Assembly (NCBI GenBank): GCA_949316235.1
Contig: OX438743.1
Location: 24,735,771 to 24,799,770 of the forward strand
Reading direction: 5' to 3'
DNA length: 64,000 nt
Origin: Oegoconia quadripuncta
Taxonomy: Eukaryota > Arthropoda > Insecta > Lepidoptera > Autostichidae
Positions 22,436 to 35,800 of this stretch are shown here, in pieces. Every line of letters starts with the position of its first letter. Position 1 is the first letter of the stretch. Made by a program: the position numbers and the translations under genes. The notes under the pieces are model-generated. The model worked only from the letters and a program-made list of their open reading frames with translations, had not been told where the DNA came from and ran no database searches.

Positions 22436-23017
22436 TTAAGAAAAATCGTATTGCAACGGATCGATCTTTTGGCGTCCCATTTTTATCTGCATCGATCCAT
22501 AAGGTGGTTCTTTTGGCAAATGATGAATTTGTCGTTGGAAGGTTGGCGTATTTTGCTTCTCCAAAAAATCTATTACAGGTGGGATTTTTGAGATAATTTT
22601 ATAGATTTTTTGACAGTACTAAGCCCGTTTTTAAAGTTGAATAAGAGTGATAAAATTGCAACGAAAAGTCAGTGACCTCCAGCTTTTTTCAACGTGGGAG
22701 CGTTACATTTAGAGAGTAACTCCAATGGATTCTTATGAATGGTGATATAAACAAAAAGAGCGTGAATGATGAGGTAACGGCTGACAGAGGAGATTGGAAG
22801 AATATATGACTCCTTGGACATTCTGACAATTGGTCCAACATACTCCGGAACCTTTTGGACCTACTTCATCACCTGTTCATGATACGAACTTTCTTATTAG
22901 AATGAATGGCCGCGTTTGTGTTCCCCATTTTACATTAGGCCCATCATCTTATTTAATTAAATAGCTTATAAAACATCAATTTGAAATTTCTCACAGTCAG
23001 TACATACTTATGCTTTC
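22436..23017. other. no gene recognised
   Basis: Nothing recognisable was seen in this interval. Confidence 0.5.
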
Positions 23018-23133
23018 AAATCGCTACGTTTAGCGTTACTTAACCGTAATCATTGCTTAAACAACTTAAGCACGCGTTAATATCTTGTGTGACATCATAA
23101 AAGCATTACTAAGCGAGATCACCTAAGCGATTT
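23018..23133. mobile_element. small palindromic MITE-like element
   Basis: The ends AAATCGCT and AGCGATTTT are inverted, and further inverted words (AGCGTTACTTA against AAGCATTACTAAGCG) lie inside. There is no partner copy in the window, so support is modest. Confidence 0.35.
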
Positions 23134-23231
23134 TAATAAAGCCCATTTCACACAATCTAGGATATCGCTGTCCATGGATGGTTTATCAGGTCAATTTTAT
23201 ATCGTGGTTTATAATCGCCCGTTAAAGTCTA

Positions 23232-23392
23232 ACCCTCTTATTCATAAAAATTTACAAACGCTTTATAAGCCTGTTTTAGTTAAAGTATGTTTCGTCAGTT
23301 TCTTTCATTACAACATTTCCTTATGAACGACAGAGACAAAACACACTTCAACTAAAGCGTTTGTAATTTTTTATGAGTAAGACGGTTACTGT
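23232..23392. mobile_element. MITE-3 with TCTTATTCATAAAAA-type ends
   Basis: The left arm AACCCTCTTATTCATAAAAA and the right arm (reverse complement AACCGTCTTACTCATAAAAA) match over about 60 bp, including TTACAAACGCTTTA. About 160 bp in total, non-coding. Confidence 0.75.
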
Positions 23393-23435
23393 AATGGTAA
23401 TGATAGTAGGGCTTCAACTGTAAAATTGTAAATGG

Positions 23436-23960
23436 GAATAAACATGATGACCATACAAGAAATAAAGATAGACATGCAGGTCACATAAAACACCTGTGCA
23501 AAGTCAAAGGGCTATGTACAATTTTTTTCAATAACATTATCTTTGATATACAAAATCTTCCTTTCAATAAATTTAAACAGAGACTTAATAAGAAAGCTTT
23601 TCATAAAATATAGACTATTTAGAGATGATACTCATGCATGGACCATGCATAACCAGCTCGTTCGCATGCTAGGCTTTGTCATATCAATGACATGTCATGT
23701 TAATAATGAAATATATTGTGATTTTTGTAATGGCCTTTGATAAACCTGTTTAAAAAACCTTTCGAGTTCCTTGCTTGTTCTTCTCGGGGGTTGCCTTTTT
23801 ACTATTTTAAGTGTACCGTCCATAACTTCTGTCACGTCCAAAGATGTAAGGTCAACACAATTGACCTCAAAAACAGAGGTCACATATTTTTTTGCTGTCA
23901 AGGACAAAGAAGGAACCCGTAATTTCATTATAGCTCTCTTGTTCACATCATACATACATC
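23436..23960 (+). mobile_element. LINE-E 3' end, best copy
   Basis: Encodes the C-terminal peptide RNKDRHAGHIKHLCKVKGLC, then FDIQNLPFNKFKQRLNKKAF and a stop near 23610, followed by about 350 bp of 3' region with CTTGCTTGTTCTTCTCGGGG. 5'-truncated. It is the inverted counterpart of 19530-19862. Confidence 0.8.
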
Positions 23961-24067
23961 CATGACTCAATCTCTGCTTGTTTCGCCACAAAAGTATGAA
24001 TTACTAGTCCTTTTCAATTAGTTTAAGCGATCATGAATTCAGCGTGGTTCTTTAATACGAGACTTAG

Positions 24068-24335
24068 TATGCCGCCAAGAATGATTTTGTTACGGAATTG
24101 TTGTCTTCCGACTGCTTGAGATAAGCTAGCCAGCTCCCCAAATGAGTGAGGGGCTCTGGGTGAGTGCGCTACCACCTTCGAGCTCATCTTCATCAAACAT
24201 ATTTTGCACATCTGCATGCAGATCGAATACATGATTCCTAAATTTCTTATCAGACCTTATAAATTGTATTCTGGCAAATAAATAATTTCTTTCTTTCTTG
24301 TGATTGAAGTCAAGCGCTAACCAGTTCTGCAAAAA
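24068..24335 (+). mobile_element. old SINE family A copy split by a short insertion
   Basis: Diverged body (TTGTTGTCTTCCGACTGCTT, GATAAGCTAGCCAGCTCCCC, CTACCACCTTCGAGCTCATC) up to 24195, then about 100 bp of foreign AT-rich sequence ending TTTCTTTCTTTCTTG, then the 3' part GATTGAAGTCAAGCGCTAAC. It is the most diverged copy noticed. Confidence 0.6.
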
Positions 24336-25302
24336 GTCTAATCCGAATAGGACCATGCGAATAAGTAATAATTAATAAATTATTTCGAAACGAATTGGGT
24401 TCTATGCTCGGGTTATGATTGTTTGCTACCGAGCGGGAAAAGTCACGGTAGCCGACGCGTCCGTGTGAACAAATCTTTACATTTTATATTGGCAAATTGA
24501 TTGCTTCGACATAATGTTTATTTATATATATAAATTGACCTATTATGCTAAATACCTAATTGGCATGTTTGCAACTTGTTTTCAAGTAAAAGAAACAAAT
24601 CTAGCGGCATACGTAATCTGAATTAATAATTTAATATTTTTTTATGTTTATGGTGTAATGTAGGTAAGTATTTAATAATAAAAAATTGTAATGATTTCTG
24701 TTCAAAGCGGGCACTTTTTATAATCTTTATGAGCAAGCAAAAGCAATCAATACTAACTTGGTTTCAAATCACTCATTCCAAAATTGAATAGGTACTTACC
24801 TACTTACATGTGACTCTCTCTTTCTGTCTGTTGAATGTTTTTGCAAGACCTGCACATATAACAATATTATGCATTCAGAAGAACCACCGTCTAGTGGTAA
24901 CAATGCTGCAATAGAGCTAAGTTTGATTGACGGACAAACAAACCAATTTTCAAACGTCGCTAAATGAAAGAAAAGAAAACGTTTTCATCCGTGTTGAAAT
25001 TTTGCAGTCTGTTCATAAAATTAGACCTTGACAAATCTTATTTGCTTTTGCTAATAGTGCTTAGTTGTGTTTATATTATGTATACCTACATTTTATTAAG
25101 AACTGTTCATGTCTGATTTGGATTTTATTATGATTGTATACAATGTTTGTATATTTTTTGTCTATTGTCTAGAGAGAAACTATACCGCCCCTAATAACAG
25201 CACTTAGCACATAATAACAGCTTACACACTAACAGATGTAGAAATTCACAGTTATCGATACACAGATTATCGTATGCTAATTATTTGTACCGGCACCTGT
25301 GC
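24336..25302. other. no gene recognised
   Basis: AT-rich, no coding or repeat match seen. Confidence 0.5.
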
Positions 25303-25410
25303 ATTCTTTTTTTTTTTTTTTATATGAGAGGTCGGCAAACGATCATGCGGGTCACCTGATGGAAAGCAATCACCGCCGCCCATGGACACCCGCAACACCA
25401 AAAGTGTCAA
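25303..25410 (-). mobile_element. LINE-1 type 3' terminal fragment
   Basis: A poly-T run of about 18 bases followed by TATATGAGAG and the block GGTCACCTGATGGAAAGCAA to CACCCGCAACACCAAAAG. Only the last 90 bp of the family. Confidence 0.85.
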
Positions 25411-26732
25411 AATTCTCCGTTATTCACAGAATTTCTCGAATACTTAGGCACATTTTTGTGACACACATAATCGTATGTACCTAGTTCCCGCCCACGGAAG
25501 AAATCAAGCCGCGTGGTATCCAACTACGCCTTAAAAATGTGGAAGCAAAATGGTGACTAACTGGTCTATAGACTTGCAAGTTTCACCCTCTATTACGTTT
25601 GTTTATTTCGAATGGTGAAACATGGATGTTGTTTCAATTTTGGAACACCCAAAAGCTTCTGACCACCCTGTTGTGGTTAAAAGTCGTAATGCTATATGCA
25701 TTTAAGAGTGTGTATGTCTTGTGTGTCGCGGCCGACTTAAATTAGATGTTATAGTTTAAAATTTCTGTGCCAAATAAAATTATTCTATAGACTGACCTGC
25801 CGCTTACTCAGATGAGGTTCATTCAGAAAAGCTTTTCTTGGTACCAATGGTGGCTGTGTATGATGTCTGTAACTGGGCGCCACATCAGGGGTTGGTTCCG
25901 ACTTTTGAAATTTGAATGCCTTATCTACAAACATGACATTCATTTTTTACTTGAAATAGATCGAACTGTATTTTAAATATCAAAATAATCGCTCACGCTC
26001 AAAAATTACTCCCTTATACAATAAAATTATTCCTATTAGAGTGTGTAGAGAGAGTGTAGAGTGTTCTAAATGTGTATTCTCCTTATTTGTTCTACAAGCT
26101 TATGATCATCTTAACCTTGCATCAAAAGAGCAAAAAACTCACCAAATGAACTATCAACCTTAAAATCTCATCACTTCAAGATAATTTGCATACGTTGCTT
26201 CAAATAAATGGCTCCACATAACCACTCGCACCGACATGATACTTCGCAGCTCTCTTAACGACGTTTTGATGTGTTTGAAAATGTGAGAGAACTCTGACGA
26301 CTTAGCTAATGACTTTGAGTGAAACCTATCACTTTCAATGTTTATACTCAGCAATTTATGTTTAATTAATATTATCTTGCTTTAGCATTCGAGAGTTGTT
26401 TGTAAGTCCGTCTTGGCTTTGAAGTGAAACGTACGTTCGGTTGCAACTTAGTTGTAGACAGAACGTTGATGATTCCATATTTGTTTCTGGTGTCATCCTT
26501 TATTTCACTTTTTTTATCTTTGAAAGCCTATATTGCGGCGGCGAGTATTGCGGTTTTCCCTCGGGTAACGCATAGGGACCTTAGGTTTTTAAAGTAGTTG
26601 AAACCTTTTACAACAATATCTTCAAATAATTTGTGACCCTTGATGCATGTGATCAGTGGAAAATTAAATGTGTCAGTGAAGGCAATGGAGTGAAGTAATT
26701 ATGTGCTAAACACTAAACTGTAAGTCAACAAA
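25411..26732. promoter_or_regulatory. region upstream of the EML start; promoter not located
   Basis: This interval must contain the proximal 5' untranslated region of the EML transcript if exon 1 is the true first coding exon. I see no convincing TATA box or initiator. Local G+C rises a little near 26530-26580. The start codon context CAAAATGG at 26729-26736 is a good insect translation-start context. Confidence 0.3.
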
Positions 26733-26814
26733 ATGGAGAGTCACGGGGACTCCAGGAGTTCCAGGGCGAGCGATTCGCCAGGGGACACGATGAACGATGT
26801 CTACGCTGCCTGGC
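26733..26814 (+). CDS. EML: EML exon 1 (start codon)
   Basis: ATG in the context CAAAATGG. It encodes [18 protein letters not shown] followed by a second in-frame Met (codon 20) and NDVYAAW, ending after one base of the next codon at a GTAAGT donor. The short Ser/Asp-rich leader is not a conserved EML domain, and other first exons could exist outside what I can recognise. The phase (1) matches exon 2. Confidence 0.8.
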
Positions 26815-29800
26815 GTAAGTAAGCTTTAGCTTCAGGATACAGGCATGTGTTTCTGTCCATATCAACAGTCTTACAATTTATATTTGCAATTTCTTTCTTC
26901 ATTGTGTAATCAACTATTAATTAAACAATTAGAAATATCAAATATTACACACAATTCGCGTGTGTGTATTCGTAGCGTACACCCAATTCGAAGCACCATT
27001 GTTCAGCCACACAATGGCATGTCATGTCAACACATACGGTCGTTCAATTCGCAAACGTCAACGACACGAAAGTGACCATGTTTAACAACCCGGTCAGCAT
27101 GTTTGAGGAGGTCATACGAGTATACATTATATGTGGGTTGTAGTCTTTGTAAGTAGTGATATTGAGTAAGTTAACTTACGCGTACCTACGTCAAGATGTT
27201 CAGAGTTAAGTCAGACATGAGTATATCGGTGAAATAAAACATTGACAGACAGAAGGTCGGTTATGTAATTCATAATGACCTATGCAACGCATCATGGATG
27301 ATTGATCGACCTCAGTCATTCAATAACTTCATTACCTAGCCATTTAAATTAAAAACAATGCTTATAGGTATAATCCAACAAAATCCTTTACATTTAAATG
27401 AGAATATCGTTAAGGTTAAGGCTTGGGACTTCGTTAGAGATTAACGTGATTGGTTGCCAATCGGTAGAAGACGCAAAGGAAGGCAATGAGGAAATTGGGT
27501 GATAAAGCTGGAACAACATGTCTTTAGACGACAAAACTTATAAATATAACATTGGAAATCTGTACACATGCGGAATCTGTACACATGGGAATCTGATAGA
27601 CATGGGCATCTGTAATATTGGAAATATATAGACATGGGAATCTGTAGAAATGGGTATCTGTAGAAATAGGATACTGTAGGCATGGGAATCTGTAGAGATG
27701 GGAATCTGTAGAAATAGGAATCTGTAGAAATAGGATACTGTAGGCATGGGAATCTGTAGAGATGGGAATCTGTAGAAATAGGAATCTGTAGAAATAGGAA
27801 TCTGTAGAAATAGGATACTGTAGGCATGGGAATCTGTAGAGATGGGAATCTGTAGAAATAGGAATCTGTAGAAATAGGATACTGTAGGCATGGGAATCTG
27901 TAGAGATGGGAATCTGTAGAAATAGGAATCTGTAGAAATAGGATACTGTAGGCATGGGAATCTGTAGAGATGGGAATCTGTAGAAATAGGAATCTGTAGA
28001 AATAGGATACTGTAGGCATGGGAATCTGTAGAGATGGGAATCTGTAGAAATAGGAATCTGTAGAAATAGGATACTGTAGGCATGGGAATCTGTAGAGATG
28101 GGAATCTGTAGAAATAGGAATCTGTAGAAATAGGATACTGTAGGCATGGGAATCTGTAGAGATGGGAATCTGTAGAAATAGGAATCTGTAGAAATAGGAT
28201 ACTGTAGGCATGGGAATCTGTAGAGATGGGAATCTGTAGAAATAGGATACTGTAGGCATGGGAATCTGTAGAGATGGGAATCTGTAAAATAGGATACTGT
28301 AGGCATGGGAATCTGTAGAGATGGGAATCTGTAGAAATAGGAATCTGTAGAAATAGGATACTGTAGGCATGGGAATCTGTAGAGATGGGAATCTGTAGTA
28401 TTGACAATCTGTAGACAAGGGTTTCTGTAATATTGGAAATCTGAAGAATTGGGAATCTGTAGACGTGGGAACAATCGATCAAAAGTAAACTGATGCATTG
28501 CAGATCATGTGCTCTGCACACATATATACAAGAATATGTATCAAGTAGTATTAGTATTCGAAATAAACAAAACTGAAATGATGTCTTTGATCTGTAAATT
28601 TTTACCATGATTCCTATCATCTAGTTATAATGTGGTGGTTATATTTATAACGTTAAGTTTAAATGAAGTCACTGGGGTCCTGCATAATACCAGAAAGATG
28701 GGAATAGTAATTTCTTAGATCGGTTTTGCAATGGAAAATGATCCTTAGGGGTTTTATCATGCAACAGCCATGCAGCTTTAGGGCGATAAAGGACTTCCTT
28801 TCTCGACTCTACGTTGATACACTAAAGGAAGATGAAATGGGAACTGTTAAATCAACTACACCAAATCTTCAGATTCAGATAGAATATGCAGTCTATAAAT
28901 TCCAAGATATATTTAAAATAAAAACCGTACTATACTGTTAATACTGTTTATATGTCTATATACTTATCTAGATTTTCTGTCAAATGACATTGGTTTTCAC
29001 TATGTAGGTATTCACACATGTGCAGTCTACATTTAAAACGCGTTTGTAGGCCATTGTCAACCGTTGCACGGAAACCTTGTATTGTTTGCATTTTGTATAG
29101 TCTATTCAATAGTTGCCCATATGGTTAAGCTTTAGCGTTTCCATGGCATTGTACAATATCATTATCTTTATATATTAGGTCCTTACCTTTGAAATTGGCG
29201 TTTTCTATGAAGAATTTCATTAAGACTGTTTTCTCCATACAAACATTTTTGATTTTTTTTTTGGGAACGGTAAATCCAAATTTAGCTTGTGTGTATTATC
29301 GGATAACATTAAGTTAAGTATAGGCAGCGTTAATTTTTAAAAGTAACCGCTTTATAAAAGTTTCAGCGAATCTAAGAAATGATTATGGGAAACACATGAA
29401 AAGAGCTCTGTTCAAATTTTTTTTATTATGAGATTTAGCCCAGACATTAAAAAATATTTCATGTGAAACCTTGAAATAATATTCCATTTTCCAAATAAAA
29501 AACAAATTTGGATATAGCTTTGAAAATCGCAGGAATTGGTACATATGATTAACGAAGACAAAAAAACTACAATTTCATAGGTAAAAACCCAATAAGTACT
29601 CTGATTGCCAGCCTTGTTGATTATGGAATAATGTTAGTTATCAACTGATAGAAAGATCTGTGCTTTCCCTTGGCTCTAATAAATTATTAGGCTTATCTCG
29701 ATCGGCTGTCTACAAGGATGTACCAAGCGTACTACAAACCTCATCACGCAGTGTCATAACTGAAGTTAGATTATGGTATTTTTCTTTTCTCTCAACTAAC

Positions 29801-32800
29801 ACTGTGATCGAAACCAAAGTCTACCTCAAGAATCGGAAAAAAATGCAGAACTTTAATGAGAGTCCTACTGAGAGTTACGTTTAGAAAAAGAAGATACAGT
29901 AGCTTTAACAAAATCCTTATTTTTAATTACAGATGAAATGCTAGAAGGCGAGGGCGCGGGGCTGGCTGCCCGCGTGGCTGAGCTCGAGGTACGGTGCTCG
30001 AGGCAGGCGGAGGAGCTCCTCTGCCTCCGCTCGACCCTCGCGGATGCGCTCCGGAGGCTGAACGCGTTAGAGGGCCGGCCGACAGCACCTAGCTGTGGCC
30101 AGAGGAATGGTGCTTATACTGGTAAGTGTCTAATGAAATGCTGGAAGACGAGATTTTGAGGTCCGGTGCAGGCCGGCGAAGGAGTTTCGGTGTCCCACTT
30201 GCTGACGCGCTGCGATTCAATTCTTATTACAATCCAAACATTTAATAACGAAGTGTCAAATGTGAACGAATATGAACCATTTTGATTTTATTTTTTTTTG
30301 ACATATTATGTTTAGTCTTATCTATCATAGTCATATTTAGATAATATTATTATAAATTGACAATATAGCAAATTACTTAATTAACTGTGACATTTTTATA
30401 GCAAGATTGAATTAAATGATTTTTTATATTTTTTTGTTGTTAACATACATGCAGCCGTTATCATAAAAATAATACATAATTTAAAATTTAAAATTGATAC
30501 ATAATATAATGGCGGCTATTTAATTGTTTAGCGGATATAATTTATTCTGCTGTTTATTACATTTCACGACTATTTTAACATGACTACCATATTTGTATGC
30601 CAATTTGGCTGATCACAGAGATCATATTTATAAGTTAATGTATAATATCAACCTGTACACTTGTGTATCACAAATAAATAAATTATTGATTGATTGATTG
30701 ATTGACTGACTGATCCATGGTTAACTCGTTTACCGAATAGGGTTACAGTCCCCCAAATGTGTTGGGGTTTCCGGATCAGTACGCTTCCACCTTCGACCTC
30801 ATCCTCACTTAACATCAGGTGTGATTGAGTTCAAGCATCAACCCGTTGTGCATAAAAAAAAGCCTTTAATGTCAACCGATGAATTCAGGTTGTTCCCATT
30901 CTATTTCAAAGCCTTACCTATAACTTGACCTTTAAAATTTTCAGGATCGTCAGGCACTCCAACGAGAGAGCTGAGACTTCGGCAACCTTCATACCGGGAG
31001 ACAGCCAAGAGAACATCCAGCTATGGATCCTCGGCTTCTTCACTACCACAGAGGTATTGCCCTGTTCATTTTTTTTCAATAGTGAGCACACCCATACAAG
31101 CTCAGCTAAGTTCATCATAGTTAAGAAGGTTTATCCCGCATGGTATTCCATACGAAATGTTTAAATGAACAAACCGATTGTAATGAAACTTTATACGCAT
31201 AAACCACGTATACAAAGGTGAGTAGAGAACATTTTCGAAAAAGGGTATTTAAAAAGAAGCACTGGCAGGGTCTCCATGAGGTGTTGGGACTGGGCGAGAA
31301 GTCTGAAAGAGGAACCATCTGGGATCCACAAGACTTTTTTTTTATGCACAACGGGTTGGTACTTGACCTCAATCACACCTGATGTTAAGTGAAGAAGATT
31401 AGGTTGAAGGTGGAAGCGTACTGACCCGGAAACTCCAACACATTTGGGGGACTGGCTATCTTATCTCTAACAACCGGAACACAACAATGCTATTAACATT
31501 GTTACTTGGCGGCAGATTTAGATAAGATGGTGGTAGCTAGCCAGGCGGACATTTAAAAGTTAAAAGTTTAAAAAGACAAGCCTATAGTTGCTTAATGTGG
31601 AACTAGATGGCATTGTGTGTATGTCAAAGGATATTAATATTCGAATCATGGCGAAAAATATATCCAGTTGATAATTAAAATCCTGTTCAATTCAATTCAA
31701 GTCTTATTAGTCCTAAACCATCACAACTTCCGAGTGTTTAAGCACTTCTGCCACCTGTGTTATTGTCCCTTTTATTGGTTGTAGCCTTTTGCTTTCCAAC
31801 TTTGAACGCTCACTGCAATCTGTCACAGTTCATGACTATGTAACGGTGTCGTTCTATTGAGCTGATACTCATTGGTGGGTTTGGGTTATTGGAGTTCAAA
31901 TTCGAAATTTTAAACTGACTGACTGACTGATGAACTGACGGATCCTTTTTTTTGGCACATTGATTTCCAGATTTCAACTCAGTCGCAGCGTTATTTTAAT
32001 CATTCTTTTACATCTCAAAAGTTTATCAATCCGACCTGTTTCATGCAATAAATAAGTTTGTGTGGTGATCCGTGTTCTGATTTGACCCTGGCCTGAGGTG
32101 TCCCGCCCCTTCTGTACATTTACACCTCATGACTCGACCCAGCTGAAGTGGGCTGGGAAGGTCACAACTATAAATCACGAAGTCGAGCTTTACTGAGCCC
32201 TCTTAGCCCAAAGGCTAATTTGCATCTCACTGGCTACACTCCTATTCTGCCGAGGGAGAAAATGGGACTTTGTTATCATTCGAACAACACTTCCATATTC
32301 GGATGGGTCAGTCGATAGGTCTAGGCCGCGACCTGTTCACCTTGTGCCTCTGTCACTCGCTGGACCGGTGCGACAGCCGACACAAACCCATAACGTTGTA
32401 AACAAGTCCAACCAGCTATTTGTAAAATTTGAATGTATGTGTGACGGGAGAAACAAATGTTTTATCTAACCACGTAGACAAGAATTTGAGAGACAATATA
32501 TGTAATGTAATGTACAGGTAATGTAGTGATTTAATGTTTTTATACAAACTCATTAATTCACACATTGACTCGCCCTCCCTTTATATATTTAAAGAAATTA
32601 ATATTTTAACATTTTCGTCACATATGTATATATATATGAAAATCTTGTATATGTTAAGAGAAATATATATTCATTCGAGAAACATTGTGACCGACATAAT
32701 GTCAATACAAGGAACAAAAATCAATTAGCTGAACCTTTTAGTAGACTTAGTAAAGTTAGTAAGTCATTCAAAGGTCAATGTGTGCGCTTCTACAACAAGG

Positions 32801-35800
32801 TTCTCATGGATATACGGAATCTTCCCCTTAATAAATTTAAACTTATTATAAACAAAAATTATGTAAAAAGGGATATTACAAAATTTCAGACTACATTAAT
32901 GATAGTAATCCATGGGATTAAACGGCTCCTCTACACGATATATAAAAATTGTTGTAACCTTTCTAGATTGTAAATGACTGATTGAAAACCCTCTGAGTTT
33001 CTCGCTAGTTCTTCTCAGTAGTGGTCGCGTTCCGAGCTAGTGGTAGTTTAAAAAACAAGTGAAGTTCATAAGTGCTTATTGTATTGCCTACATGAATAAA
33101 TGATTTTCATTTCTTTTGTCCTTACTAAACTTCAAAATCCTCTACAGATCCCGTAAACCGTCTCCCAAACTGGTTGTTCTTCAAGTGTATAGAAATAATA
33201 CTTCTTTTTATAATCCCGTAGTAAGAATGTGCCGCTTGTACAATGAAACTGTGGCTGGGTGTTCTTCCTTGGACATTTTTGTACACAATTTACTTACGTT
33301 TAGAAGACAAACAAAGCTGATATTTTGTAATTAAGTTTGGCTAAGTTTATTTTGTGACTTAACTTTAGAACGAGTAATTACTTCTTCCTTACTTCATCAC
33401 CGATAATTGAATGTTCGTTAGATTGATTGTTACACTGCTAGCATGATATTAATATTTCATTCTGTGCATACATACCCAGAGTTATAGTCTAGTTTTATAA
33501 GTGCTATGTATACCTATTCGGCCTTGTTATACTGTAACTTCTTCTGTATGCCCAATAAAAATAAATAAATAATAGTGCGTTGCTGAAAAGCACAGAAAAA
33601 ACATATACAAATACATGCGAAGTCCTTCTGTAAACCACCACGCGAGCCCAGTGCGAATTGGCGAATTTGGGTCTGAATCTGACTATCTGTTAAGCGGCAT
33701 GTAGCCACCAACTTGAAATTACTGACTAACCGACCACGAAAACACTGTTTAATTAAAATACATATTTCGGACACTTACAGCAGCCATCCAGTTCCAAACT
33801 AAGCAAAGCTTGTACACTGGATCCTAGATAATGGATAAACATACATACATAATGTCACGCCTGTTTCCGGTAGGGCTAGGCAGAGACCACAGACTTCCAC
33901 TTGCTACGATCCTGACACACCTCGTCTGCTAAACATAAACATACATAAATGTTAATATAACGTCCATTGACTCTGTAACAAATAAAAATAAAAAAAATAA
34001 TAAAAAAATAAATATCCTTAGACATTCACACAACACCATCTAATTCCACAGTAAGCAACTATAGGCTTGTGTTGTGGATACCAGATGGTTGATATACTAC
34101 ATAAATACATTTGTTTTTTGTAAATAAATACTTATTATAAATGAAAACATCAATAACTCGGGTACGAATGTCCGTATTCATTACACAAACATGCCCCTAG
34201 CGGGATTCGAACCCGCAACATTTTAGTATAGTGGTCAGAGTTGCTAACCACTACACCAATGGTCGTATTCATCACACAAACATTTACCCCTCGCGGGATT
34301 TGAACCTTCAACCGTTGGTTTCACAGGCGTGATCACTACACCCTGCCACTATTGATCCCACTAAAATGCAACTATTGATCTCATCCAAGGACAAGCTACG
34401 CATTTGCTTTACATATAACTAACTTATAACTTAAGGAGACCTTCTTGGATACCACTTTGCGACACCGAAAATAAATTTTTAAAGACTTTAATTGTCGGAA
34501 ATCCAGTAAAGAAACACAATTTAAGACAAGCCTAAAATACCGATCATTTATTGTACAGAGATAAAATTGACAGTGCCGTTATTTTCCACGTTGCCAGAGC
34601 AACTACGTGACATTAATCTATATGTGAAACATTGCTTAGGTATTTTTATTGTATTTTGTAAACTGCATTATGCGATAGGAGTACCTATCCTATTACATGA
34701 AACTGGTTTGTGTACTACTTATATCTCACTCGGTCCCAATTTCACTGTGTATATTTTCACATTTCATGTAATAATAATATGTGTGTCGCTAAATGGGTCA
34801 AATAAACGATTGTTATTCTTATATAAATTTTTGTCCCCAGACGCGGTCCCCAGCACCAGTCGACGGGTTCCCTCCAGTCGGACTCCCCAGCGTCGTCGTC
34901 GTCCCTGTCGCCGGCGCCGTCCCCCTCGCCCCGCGCCACCCCCGCCCCCCACCACACCCCGCACCCCGCCAGCGCACAGCCATACAGGTTAACTATGCTT
35001 ACAGCAGCTGTTGATTATCTCCAGGAGCATAAAGATTTCCAAGATCTTTATATGGGAGGTTGGTTGGCGTAGGTCGGGAGAAAGGCACTGAGGCCCGTAT
35101 TAATAAACCATTCTCAAGATTGAGAACAGTCTTCTGACCGGTCTCAAGTACACGTGTTGATTAATAAACCTAACTTGAGACCTGAAAAGCACGTGCGTAT
35201 ACTCACGCAGTACTCAGTTGAGAGGTGCGCGTATTAATAAACGAAACTCGAAGACTATCATTCATTCGCCGCTGAGGCGAATACTTGAGAAGTGATCTCA
35301 GCGGAGTAGACCTCAAGATTGGTTTATAAATTAGCACGGAGCTTGACAAAGCGTCAACTGCTTAAGACGCATCTCGGTTGATTTCTATTGAGATCAAGAC
35401 TTCTATTGAGATTGATTTATTAATACGGGCCTGAGTGTCCGGTATTCCCTGACATGTACTGAGGAGGACCACTAGGAGGGTTTTCGTGGCTGAAAATCCC
35501 ATATAAGCCAGGCTCTCCCTCAGGAGTCTATGTATCTTTTATGTATTTCCCCTCTTGCATAAAAAAAAGGGTAAGGTTAGAATTGGGTTAGATTTTTTAA
35601 AACAGTGACCCACAATAAAACCTATATTTGGTAAAGGACACTTATACTATTAAAAAAAATTATATGGCATGAAGTCCTAAAGTGCAAACCCGTTTCATAG
35701 AAGGTGCACTTACTGGAGCCTGATTCTCACATACTCGAGATTTCAATGTCGAACGACATCAATAATGTATTTAAATTGTGTTTTACTTTCCTATGTTGCT

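Noticed and set aside
25411..26732. Search for TATA box or initiator upstream of EML
   Set aside because: Several AT-rich words exist, but none is positioned or supported well enough to call a promoter.
27441..28620. Three overlapping open frames of 324-360 codons on the minus strand
   Set aside because: They are a by-product of a 16-bp tandem repeat lacking stops in that direction. The peptide is a 16-residue repeat with no recognisable fold, and the interval lies in an EML intron.
34567..34840. Possible upstream extension of EML exon 4 to the ATG at 34567
   Set aside because: The frame is not the one required by exon 3 and exon 5 phases, and TTGTCCCCAG at 34831-34840 is a good acceptor.
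34757..34964. Arg/Gly-rich minus-strand frames opposite exon 4
   Set aside because: They come from the GC-rich Ser/Pro exon on the plus strand; openness is explained by composition.
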